Position numbers and translations under genes: made by a program
Part shown: one piece after another, positions 1 to 6,465 of the stretch
How the letters are laid out: every line of letters begins with the position of its first letter
How positions within the stretch are numbered: the stretch's first letter is position 1
The notes under the pieces: model-generated
What the model was told of the DNA's origin: nothing
Database searches by the model: none
The model's input: only the letters and a program-made list of their open reading frames with translations
DNA from: Promethearchaeota archaeon
GTDB lineage: Archaea > Asgardarchaeota > Lokiarchaeia > Sigyniarchaeales > SOKP01
Direction: 5' to 3'
DNA: 9,415 bases
NCBI GenBank assembly: GCA_019058135.1
Contig: JAHLWE010000065.1
Location: 1-9,415 of the forward strand

Positions 1-132
1 AAAGTCGGTCGTTCCGAGGATCCCGGCTCTTTTGACGATATTGCAGAAGAATTTGGAGTATCATTTTCTACTTCTTGAGATATAATTAAAAATGATTTGG
101 AAAAAAAATAATATAATAAGAAATTTTCGAAG
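1..132 (+). repeat. HTH repeat unit 1 (decayed, carries both stops)
   Basis: This 44-codon unit aligns without gaps to the unit at 169-300, with 20 of 44 residues identical by my hand count. Shared landmarks are K-x-G-R-S at the start, I-A-E-x-x-G-V (a typical HTH core), T two residues before the first stop, D-I, D-L, K-K and K-K-F. TGA at 76-78 sits where unit 2 has Lys, and TAA at 109-111 sits where unit 2 has Glu (GAA). Both are explained by single-base changes. Confidence 0.8.
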
Positions 133-168
133 CCTGAAATATCCGATGAGCAACGAGAGGGCATAATA

Positions 169-300
169 AAGGACGGTCGTTCCAAAGAATTTGATTCTAT
201 AAATAAGATTGCAGAAAAATGGGGAGTAGGATGGGGTACTGTTAAAGATATATTAGAAGATGATTTGGGAAAAAAAGAATTCGATAAAAAATTTCGTAAT
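169..300 (+). repeat. HTH repeat unit 2 (intact)
   Basis: This is the second copy of the helix-turn-helix unit, 168 bases (56 codons) downstream of the first. It contains KDGRS, KIAEKWGVGWGTVKDIL and DDLGKKEFDKKF. The IAEKWGV...TVKDI pattern matches the helix-turn-recognition-helix signature of simple HTH domains. The linker between units contains PEISDEQREGII. No third copy is seen downstream; more copies could lie left of the window. Confidence 0.8.
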
Positions 301-946
301 GATTTAGCACAATTAATAGGGTTTGAGAATCATAAATTAATTGAAAAAATAGCCACGCAAGATTTTGATGAGAAAAGAAAAAAGTCTCCAGATGTTCCAA
401 TACTCGTTTCAGAGCCCCCAATTTATACTAATAGTAATAAACGTTGCGATAATGTATTTAAAAATGATAAAAAATATCTACAAAAACTTCTTAAAGATAA
501 AATCGCAAAAGAGTTAAATATTGATCCTAAAGAATTAGACCACATTGAAGTTGTGCTTTTTGATTATACCAGTTCATCAAACAAAGACACCGTTATTGAT
601 AAGATTAGGAAATATCAACATCCCAAAATTATGTTATTCATTGTCGTGATATATTGGCTTCCAAATTGGATTGCTCGAGTTAAGAAACTCCCTAAAGATA
701 AGAGGATTAAATATCCCGAAAACATCCGTATTATTAGCTGGGATCTTTTTGCCGATTTGTTAAATTTAAGTGATGATAATCGGAAGCAGCTTGAGGAAGT
801 TATTAAATTAACTAGATTAAGAGATTTAGAAACCTTGAGAAAACTTAACGAACAAAATAATTATAAATTGCGCCGATTAAAAAAATCAAAAAATAGAAAA
901 AAAGGAACCAAAAATGATTTAGATGCATTTTTGAAGAAAATTTAAA

Positions 947-1318
947 ACCATCTCTACCGATAATTTTATTGATTTTAAAACCCAACCTAAAATAAACGAA
1001 TTAATTTTAGGAATAAGTAGAGATAATACTTTTTGACCGATGATCATGGTGGGCAGTGGTGGAATTTATGCAAATTTTATTAAAGATGTTTCATTTTCAT
1101 TAACTTATAAGTTTTCAAGAGAAGATGTATCCCATTTGCTCTCTCAAACAAAAATCTTTACTTTACTTCAAGGGGTTCGTGGCGAACCTCCATCAGATAC
1201 CGATGCAATTATTGATGTAAATGATTTTCCTGAAATAGTAGAATTAGATATAAATCCTCTATTATCCTTTGTTAAAGGATGTTCCGCTGTTGATATTAAA
1301 ATTACAATTAAATCCTAA
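947..1318 (+). pseudogene. Relic of acetate-CoA ligase (ADP-forming) beta / ATP-grasp subunit, C-terminal part
   Basis: ADP-forming acetyl-CoA synthetase beta subunits transfer phosphate from the alpha-subunit histidine to ADP through an ATP-grasp domain. In this frame one reads NELILGISRD-NTF, a TGA at 1034-1036, then PMIMVGSGGIY, FIKDVSFSL, LLQGVRGEPPSDTDA and DFPEIVELDINPLL. These match in order the family motifs (E-V/L-I-x-G-x-x-R-D-x-x-F-G-P, G-x-G-G-I-x-x-E-x-x-K-D-V-S-F, G-x-R-G-E-x-P, E-L-D-I-N-P). The TGA replaces the conserved Gly of F-G-P, consistent with GGA to TGA. About ten residues are missing between AIIDV and NDFPEI compared with the family. The upstream half of the roughly 230-residue subunit is absent; the frame abuts the end of the HTH gene. 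An ORF could start at ATG 1040 (92 aa), but it would lack most of the nucleotide-binding domain, so I call it a pseudogene. Confidence 0.82.
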
Positions 1319-1391
1319 ATTAATAAACAGAAAAAAAATAAAATTAAAATTTATTTGAATAAAAAAATTAAAATTGCATGTGAGAGAAAAA

Positions 1392-2456
1392 ATGGTAAAA
1401 ACAATATATTTGAGTTCATTCAATGAAAGAGCTGGTAAGACTCTAATTGCTATAGGGTTGCTCCAAAAATTCAAGAAAGAAGGCTATAATGTTAAATATT
1501 TCAAACCTGTGGGTAAACCAATTGGAGCATTAACCAACAAGGCTGATCGCGATGTTTCGTTTATTTTTATGAATATTATTGAATCTGAGCATGATATAGA
1601 TACGATTTGTCCTGTATCAATTACCCCTAATTATTATATTGATAATATAGATATAGAACAAAGAACTGAATATACAGAGAAAATTAAAAAGGCTTATGAG
1701 AAAATTAAACAAGATTGCGATATGGTTATTATTGAGGGAACGCCTAATTTTAGATATTATTGCCGAGTTGGGCTAGATGATGTTACAATTGCAAAAGAAT
1801 TAGGAATCGATGGAATGTATTTTATATTAGATATTTCTACTGATAATTTTGTGGATACATTACTTTTTACAAAGAAGTACCTCGATTTTAGAGAAATGAA
1901 AATAACTGGGCTTATTATGAACCAAATCGATTTTGACTATGTAGAAAGAGTCAAAGAATTACAGAAAAAACATATCGAAAAATATGACATCCCTTTAGTA
2001 GGTATAATTCAAAAAGATCCCTCATTATCAGAACCTACAGTTTTAGAAATTATGGAAGGCATTGGTGCTGAATTAATAAACAATCCACCAGACGAATCTA
2101 TGAATAAAAATGTTAAATCAATATTAATTGGAGCTATGGATGTTCCTAGCGCTATGAAGTATGTTAGACAGAGTGTAAGTGCTGCTTGTATTACTGGTGG
2201 AGATAGAAGTGAGTTAATTTTAGCCACTCTCGAATCTAATGTTTCTGTAATCATCCTAACTGGCTATATCCAACCAGACATTTCAGTTAAAGTAAAAGCA
2301 GATGAATTAGGTATTCCGCTTTTGTTAAGCCCCAGTGATACATACACGACCTTATATAATATAGAAAGAATTAAACCGGGAATTCAACCAGAAGAAAAAC
2401 AGATTGCTTTAGAAATTATAGAAAAATATATCAATTGGGAATTATTAAAATCTTAA
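1392..2456 (+). CDS. BioD-like P-loop protein with DRTGG domain (phosphotransacetylase N-terminal-like)
   Basis: The protein is 354 residues from ATG 1392. I chose this start because GTGA (1380-1383) lies at Shine-Dalgarno distance and MVKTIYLSS is the natural beginning of the fold; in-frame TTG 1374 and GTG 1380 are alternatives. Residues 1-240 form a BioD/CobB-like P-loop ATPase domain: SSFNERAGKT (8-17) is the Walker A loop, IIEGTPN (113-119) the second conserved strand, LGLDD-like VGLDDVTIAKELG at 126-138, and ITGLIMNQ at 171-178. Residues 245-325 match the DRTGG domain, with the diagnostic ITGGDRSELILATLE (267-281). This domain pair is the one found in front of the catalytic domain in long bacterial phosphotransacetylases (COG0857-like); here the catalytic PTA domain is absent. 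Stand-alone versions are of uncertain function, perhaps nucleotide- or acyl-metabolism sensing. The beta-subunit relic immediately upstream gives a suggestive link to acetyl-CoA/acetate conversion. Confidence 0.82.
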   Translation: MVKTIYLSSFNERAGKTLIAIGLLQKFKKEGYNVKYFKPVGKPIGALTNKADRDVSFIFMNIIESEHDIDTICPVSITPNYYIDNIDIEQRTEYTEKIKKAYEKIKQDCDMVIIEGTPNFRYYCRVGLDDVTIAKELGIDGMYFILDISTDNFVDTLLFTKKYLDFREMKITGLIMNQIDFDYVERVKELQKKHIEKYDIPLVGIIQKDPSLSEPTVLEIMEGIGAELINNPPDESMNKNVKSILIGAMDVPSAMKYVRQSVSAACITGGDRSELILATLESNVSVIILTGYIQPDISVKVKADELGIPLLLSPSDTYTTLYNIERIKPGIQPEEKQIALEIIEKYINWELLKS

Positions 2457-2457
2457 A

Positions 2458-2462
2458 TTTTT
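2458..2462 (+). terminator. Short T-run after the DRTGG gene
   Basis: Five T bases follow the TAA stop by one base, and further T-rich runs continue to about 2490. Archaeal transcription commonly ends at such runs without a hairpin. In so AT-rich a sequence this is weak evidence. Confidence 0.3.
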
Positions 2463-2512
2463 CTTAAATTTACTTTTATCTCATTTTATCTTAGAATTCT
2501 TTATATTAATTC

Positions 2513-2680
2513 CTAAAATTCTTGCTCCACCTCTAAGATCGATCTACAAGCTTCAAGTTCTTTCTCTAATACAGAAATTATTGAATCGTAACCTTTTTTA
2601 TTTACAAATAACTCTCTTTTTCCCTTCAAAATACTTAAAATTCTCATCAATTCTTTTATGTGGTTCTCTTTTTCATTCAT
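2513..2680 (-). CDS. Small hypothetical protein, 55 residues
   Basis: On the minus strand an ATG at 2680 opens a frame of 55 residues ending in TAG at 2513-2515. It reads MNEKENHIKELMRILSILK, then GKRELFVNKKGYDSI and an acidic helix ending EVEQEF. Regular spacing of Leu/Ile among charged residues suggests two amphipathic helices joined by a KKGYDS turn, perhaps a small coiled-coil or hairpin protein. There is a TGAT about 5 bases before the ATG but no strong Shine-Dalgarno. It lies tail-to-tail with the DRTGG gene and is the only frame with protein-like composition in this stretch. I do not recognise a family. Confidence 0.5.
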   Translation of the reverse strand: MNEKENHIKELMRILSILKGKRELFVNKKGYDSIISVLEKELEACRSILEVEQEF

Positions 2681-3010
2681 TTATATCATTACACTTTTGT
2701 TAAAGTTAATTTTTATATTTGACTTTTTTTAGGTTTAAGATATACTGTTCCAACTACAATTAAAATTTCAGTCTTATCCAATAAATGTATTTTTTTTGAT
2801 GTTTAATATTAGCACGTGTTTTTTATTGTAATATTAGAATTTAATTTTTTAATTAATTAAAATTTACTTATTTGTAAAAAGTCAAAAACATATTTGAAAT
2901 CTGTTGTTAAGGTGATAGAAATAAATTTTCTAAACTTAGCTATTTAATTCAAGAGTATTCAAAACAATTAAAAGAAATTCAGAATTCTAAAAAATAAATA
3001 TAAAACTAAA
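2681..3010. other. Gene-poor AT-rich stretch with two peptide-like fragments
   Basis: No complete gene is visible. On the minus strand 2713-2802 is open and reads KTEILIVVGTVYLKPKKS before a TAA; its only possible starts are rare (TTG at 2781, 22 residues). On the plus strand, after a TAA at 2908, the frame 2911-2997 reads DRNKFSKLSYLIQEY then SKQLKEIQNSKK and stops; it has no start codon. GGTGAT at 2911-2916 resembles a Shine-Dalgarno but no ATG follows at a suitable distance. Both look more like protein than random sequence and may be remnants. A perfect TTAATTAATTAA palindrome is at 2849-2860. The promoter of the peroxiredoxin-like gene must lie here but no one TATA candidate stands out. 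Confidence 0.35.
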
Positions 3011-3022
3011 GTGACTTATTCT

Positions 3023-3535
3023 ATGGGAAAATTAAATATTGGAGATAAAGCACCACTTTTTAAAATCGATTCATATAATGCTGGAATTATTGATTTATCT
3101 GATCTTATTGGAAAGCAAAAAATTATCCTTATTTTCTCAAGGTATTTTGGTTGCCCCATATGTCATTTAGATCTAAAAAATTTATTAGAACGTAAGTCAG
3201 AAATAGAAGCGAAAGATGCTAAGATTTTATATATTACACAATCTGGTGTAAAAATAGCAAAACAATTTATCGAGGAGAAAAAAATTACATTTCCAGTTAT
3301 TCCAAGTTCAAAAAATGAACTATATAATGATTATGGATTAGGAATAATGGGGATGGAGGCAGTTAAACAAGTTCGTGATAAGTTTAAGGAAGCAACAAAA
3401 TTTGGAATTAAACATGGAGAATATGAAGGTTGGGAAAAACAATCACCCGGGCAGTTTATTATAAACTCTGAGGGCATAATTATTCATGAAAAATTAGGTT
3501 GGTTAGATATAGATGCATTGCTCAAGGTTCTATAA
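3023..3535 (+). CDS. Peroxiredoxin-like thioredoxin-fold protein (AhpC/TSA superfamily)
   Basis: The protein is 170 residues from ATG 3023, preceded by GTGA at 3011-3014; the in-frame GTG at 3011 is an alternative start but would use that same motif as codon. The order of elements is that of an AhpC/TSA fold: IGDKAPLFKIDS (6-17), strand KIILIFSRYFGCPIC (33-47), strand KILYITQSG (67-75), FPVIPSSKNELYNDYG (90-105), and SPGQFIINSEGIIIHEKLG (141-159), in which Pro142 is the likely cis-proline. Cys44 and Cys47 form a CxxC; Cys47 aligns with the peroxidatic cysteine of T-x-x-C peroxiredoxins, with Cys44 replacing the usual Thr/Ser, as in the peroxiredoxin-like AhpC/TSA_2 group. No signal peptide or membrane segment is seen, so it is cytoplasmic. 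Likely role: thiol-dependent peroxide reduction or general disulfide redox; the substrate cannot be told. Confidence 0.8.
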   Translation: MGKLNIGDKAPLFKIDSYNAGIIDLSDLIGKQKIILIFSRYFGCPICHLDLKNLLERKSEIEAKDAKILYITQSGVKIAKQFIEEKKITFPVIPSSKNELYNDYGLGIMGMEAVKQVRDKFKEATKFGIKHGEYEGWEKQSPGQFIINSEGIIIHEKLGWLDIDALLKVL

Positions 3536-3572
3536 TTGAAATTGAATTTAAATTTTTAACTAATAATTAAAT

Positions 3573-4994
3573 CTAATATTCTTTAATTAAACCTAATTTT
3601 TCCATCCTTTTTTGTGTAATTTTTAGCATTTCTTCAGCATGAGGAATATCTATTGTTGATTCAACAGAAATTCTTAATTTAGGAGTTGTTCCGCTTCTTC
3701 TCACCATCACCCAGCCTTCTTGATAATCAAATCTAAAGCCATCTAATTTATTTATTTTAACATGATCTCTGCCCAAATTTTGAAACAAATTATTCATTTC
3801 TGTTATTATTTTTTCATTTACTTCTCTAGTAAAAGGAATATCTTCTTTTAATTGAAAACTCTCTCGAACAAATGGAAAATCCGGAATCTCTTTTAATAAT
3901 TCTCTTAATGGTTTTCCTTTTCTATTTATCATCTCTAAAACATATGCTATAGTTAAAAGAGAGTCAGGTCCGTAGTGGTATTTTGGCCAGATATATGTAC
4001 CACTGGTTTCGCCACCAAGAATGCCTCCCTTTTCCTTTAATGCTGTTGCAACTTTAATGTCTCCAACCTCAGTTCTAATTACCTCATAACCTAATGGTTC
4101 TAGTAATCTTTCAAGCAGGCTTGAACTATTAATTGGGGTTGCTATTTTTCGATCTTTTTCGGGTATTCCGCCATTTTCTGTCAGTATGTCTTTTGCACAT
4201 AAAGCAAGTAATCTAATTGGGTCAACTAACTTACCATCTTCAGCAATAAAAATAACTCTGTCTGCATCACCATCAAGAGCAATTCCTATGTCTTGGACAT
4301 CTGAGATTTTAACAAATTTACTTAATTGGTTTAAATTTTCTTTGTTAGGTTCAGATAATCTTCCTGGAAATGATCCATCCATTTGCGCATTAATTGTCAT
4401 ATATTTAATATTATATTTATTAAGAATTATTGGGAGAATATCACACGAGGAACCATTCCCGGGGTCTACAATTAAATGAAGATGATTATCTCTTGGGATT
4501 TTAATTTTTTCTAAAATATCATTAACATGAAACTCGTTAAGGTCATACACTGGTGTAGCACTGCCAATGCCCCGCCAATCGGTTTTGTTAAACTTTTCTT
4601 TATTATATATATCTTCAATTGTTTCTTCCTGTTCGGCTGAAAACCCTAGGCCGGATGGGTTCCATAGCTTGACACCAATATATTCAGGAGTGCTATGTGA
4701 TGCAGTTATCATAATTCCGCAATCTCCATTAAGAATTTTGCAAGACATTGCAAGAGTTGGTGTTGTAACTATGCCAACGGTCTTAACCTTACATCCCGTG
4801 CTAATAAGACCAGCGATTAATGCGTGTTCAATTGGTAATGCGGCAGTGCGGATATCTTTACCGATTATTGCAACACCCCCATTAATATACGAACCTATAG
4901 TTAATCCTAACTTTAACGCCATTTCTGGAGTAAAATGAGCTTCAGTTCCCCCGTAATTTTTAAAAACCTTTCTGATTCCGGAAGTACCAAACAT
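3573..4994 (-). CDS. Phosphohexomutase (phosphomannomutase/phosphoglucomutase/phosphoglucosamine mutase family)
   Basis: This enzyme moves phosphate between C6 and C1 of a hexose or hexosamine through a phosphoserine. With ATG 4994 it is 473 residues, a normal length; MFGTSGIR is the typical family N-terminus, which favours this start over the TTG at 5015. All four active-site loops are present: TASHST (97-102, catalytic Ser99), metal loop DGDADR (241-246), sugar-binding GGETSG (327-332), and phosphate-binding RRSGTTPKLRI (432-442). Deviations are HST for the usual HNP, SGTTP for SGTEP, and GGETSGTYIW where many members have GGExSGH. These hinder assignment to glucosamine, mannose or glucose phosphate; an archaeal phosphoglucosamine mutase/phosphomannomutase is the best guess. 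It converges with the peroxiredoxin-like gene (37 bases between stops) and diverges from the GH4 gene. Products would feed nucleotide-sugar synthesis. Confidence 0.92.
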   Translation of the reverse strand: MFGTSGIRKVFKNYGGTEAHFTPEMALKLGLTIGSYINGGVAIIGKDIRTAALPIEHALIAGLISTGCKVKTVGIVTTPTLAMSCKILNGDCGIMITASHSTPEYIGVKLWNPSGLGFSAEQEETIEDIYNKEKFNKTDWRGIGSATPVYDLNEFHVNDILEKIKIPRDNHLHLIVDPGNGSSCDILPIILNKYNIKYMTINAQMDGSFPGRLSEPNKENLNQLSKFVKISDVQDIGIALDGDADRVIFIAEDGKLVDPIRLLALCAKDILTENGGIPEKDRKIATPINSSSLLERLLEPLGYEVIRTEVGDIKVATALKEKGGILGGETSGTYIWPKYHYGPDSLLTIAYVLEMINRKGKPLRELLKEIPDFPFVRESFQLKEDIPFTREVNEKIITEMNNLFQNLGRDHVKINKLDGFRFDYQEGWVMVRRSGTTPKLRISVESTIDIPHAEEMLKITQKRMEKLGLIKEY

Positions 4995-5140
4995 TTGTGT
5001 CAATTTATGCCCCAATCAAAATTTTAAACAATTAGTTATTTGTATAATTAATTAATATAAAAACATATTGTTGTCATTATTTTTAATATTTATTAAAAAA
5101 ATAAAAGATTTTTAATAATTCTATTTAAGAATGAATCATC
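4995..5140. promoter_or_regulatory. Divergent promoter region between phosphohexomutase and GH4 genes
   Basis: These 146 bases separate two divergent starts and must hold both promoters. For the minus gene, TTTTTATATTAATTAA (read on the minus strand, about 5047-5062) is a TATA-like element roughly 55-70 bases from ATG 4994. For the plus gene, TATTTATTAAA around 5088-5098 is possible but weak. No strong Shine-Dalgarno precedes ATG 4994 or ATG 5141, so short-leader or leaderless transcripts are possible. Confidence 0.4.
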
Positions 5141-6465
5141 ATGGGGAATTATCGTATTGTATTAATTGGAGCAGGCAGTACTTCATTTGGGCCCTCAATG
5201 CTCACTGATATTTTTTTAAGCAATATTTTACAAGGGTCAACTATTGTATTGCATGATATTGATAAAAAGAAATTAGAAATAATTTATGAATTAATTATTA
5301 ATGAAAATGAAAAATTAGGGAAGAATTTCACCATCGAACACACCACAAATCGTCAAAAAGCCCTTGAAAATGCTAATTTCGTAATAATTCTATAGAGGTT
5401 GGTGATCGAATGGAATTATGGAGACAAGATTATGAAATACCGAGAAATCATGGCTCAACGCAGATTCTAGGGGAATGTGGAGGTCCTGGAGGAACTTTTC
5501 ATGCATTCAGAATAATTCCTCCGATCATAGAAATCGTGAAAGATGTTGAAAGGATTTGTCCAAATGGATTTTTAATTAATTTTTCAAATCCTATATCCCG
5601 TGTTTGTTTAGCAATTAAAAGAAGCACGAAAAATTTGAAATTTATAGGTCTTTGCCATCAAATTGGTTATTTAAATAAATTTCTCCCTAAGATGTTTAAT
5701 AAAAAACTCGAAGATTTCAAAATAACTGCTGTTGGATTAAATCACTTTGGGTTTTTAATTGGGTTAGAGGATTTCAAAACTGGTAAAAGTTTAATGCCTG
5801 AATTTAATAATAAAGCGTTAAAATATCTTAATAGGGTAAAAAATCGATTTGAATATTCTGAATTAACATTTGAGGTTTTAAAGAGATTTGGATATTTCTC
5901 TTATGCGTGTGATAATCATCTAGGTGAATATCTGCAATTTGGAGAGGAATTTACAGAAACTCAAGACATGATCGATTGGATTAACCATACCGACCAAGAG
6001 GGAAAGGCAATTTACGATCGCATTATGAGATTTCATAGACGTTTTAAAAAAGGAACATTTAAAAGGTTGAGGTTATTAACAAAACGTTTTACTGGCGAGC
6101 GTGCAATTCCAATAATTGAAGCAATTATTACCAATAAAAAAAGTTATGAAAGTTCAGTAAATATACCGAATGATGGACTTGTAGATAATTTACCTCAAGA
6201 TTTAGTAATCGAAGGACCTGTGTGGGTTGATGGTGATGGAGTTCATGGAATAAAAATTGGTAGCTTACCTAAAGGTATAGCAGCATTACTTCGTATCGAA
6301 GCATGTGTACAGGATTTATGTATTGATGCTGTCATAAAAAGATCCCGTGAAATTGCATTACAATGTCTAACCATCGATCCAAATGTGGGAAATGCCGAAA
6401 TGGCTGAAGTAATTTTTAACGAAATGATTGAGATGCAAAAAGATTATCTTCCAAAATTTAAATAA
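5141..6465 (+). pseudogene. Family 4 glycoside hydrolase, split by a one-base frameshift
   Basis: GH4 enzymes cleave alpha- or beta-glycosides by an NAD+- and Mn2+-dependent oxidation-elimination mechanism. The first frame (5141-5395, 84 aa) has the Rossmann loop IGAGSTSFGP (9-18) and VLHDID, and runs into TAG right after ANFVII. The second frame (ATG 5410 to 6465, 351 aa) begins MELWRQDYEIPRNHG and has GECGGPGG, NFSNPISR, metal-ligand motifs LCHQIG (Cys82) and LNHFGF (His112), and a normal C-terminus. Adding one base near 5388 joins them as VII-SIEVGDR-MELWRQD, exactly the family pattern, giving about 441 residues, full length for GH4. The NHFGF motif fits the alpha-galacturonidase/alpha-galactosidase/alpha-glucosidase branch, but the substrate cannot be read. 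Either a real one-base deletion or a sequencing error; everything else looks well preserved. The 3' end overlaps the convergent acyl-CoA synthetase gene by 22 bases. Confidence 0.85.
5395..5412 (+). promoter_or_regulatory. Shine-Dalgarno-like motif before the downstream GH4 ATG
   Basis: GAGGT (5395-5399) and GGTGAT (5401-5406) stand 10 and 3 bases before ATG 5410. GGTGAT matches the usual archaeal anti-Shine-Dalgarno target. The bases also encode the conserved GH4 residues E-V-G-D-R in the restored frame, so the motif may be coincidental. It could still allow reinitiation on the second fragment after the TAG at 5393-5395. Confidence 0.4.

Larger units (their letters stand above)
1..945 (+). 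pseudogene. Broken tandem-HTH protein with an unassigned C-terminal domain (5' end outside window)
   Basis: A single frame runs from base 1 to the TAA at 943-945 but is interrupted by TGA at 76-78 and TAA at 109-111. Two homologous helix-turn-helix units are read in this frame, so both stops fall inside what was coding sequence. The only start codon after the second stop is a TTG at 265, in the end of the second repeat, so the 226-residue ORF from there is probably not a natural product. Counting from that TTG, residues 60-168 form an alpha/beta domain: a hydrophobic strand with VVLFDYTS near 96-103, a helix with DKIRKYQ (112-118), a strand LFIVVIYW (124-131), and PENIRIISWDLFADLLNL (151-168). 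Residues 175-216 are a very basic, probably coiled-coil tail. The strand-helix-strand layout recalls restriction-endonuclease-like folds, but I see no clear catalytic triad. A DNA-binding protein is a reasonable inference; its exact function is unknown. Confidence 0.7.

Noticed and set aside
265..945. TTG 265 as the true start of the 226-residue protein
   Set aside because: Repeat homology continues upstream in the same frame through base 1, and the TTG lies inside the second repeat unit without a ribosome-binding site.
76..1036. TGA at 76 and 1034 as recoded sense codons (all visible complete genes end in TAA or TAG, none in TGA)
   Set aside because: The two TGAs replace different residues (a Lys-like and a Gly position), the first gene also has an in-frame TAA, and the intact genes contain no internal TGA. 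Nonsense mutation explains this better than a changed code or selenocysteine.
1262..1474. 70-residue ORF on the minus strand
   Set aside because: It is Asn/Phe/Ile-rich low-complexity sequence over the AT-rich gap and overlaps two plus-strand coding regions; a shadow frame.
2009..2254. 81-residue ORF on the minus strand
   Set aside because: It lies wholly inside the DRTGG gene, antisense to conserved motifs.
2840..2865. Palindromic TTAATTAATTAA with flanking A/T as a hairpin terminator or operator
   Set aside because: Pure A/T palindromes are expected often in this composition, and nothing around it supports a function.
4186..4938. 97- and 123-residue ORFs on the plus strand
   Set aside because: Both are antisense shadows of the phosphohexomutase active-site regions.
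5381..5396. Programmed -1 frameshift in the GH4 gene
   Set aside because: The codons GTA ATA ATT CTA do not form a slippery heptamer and no obvious downstream structure is seen.
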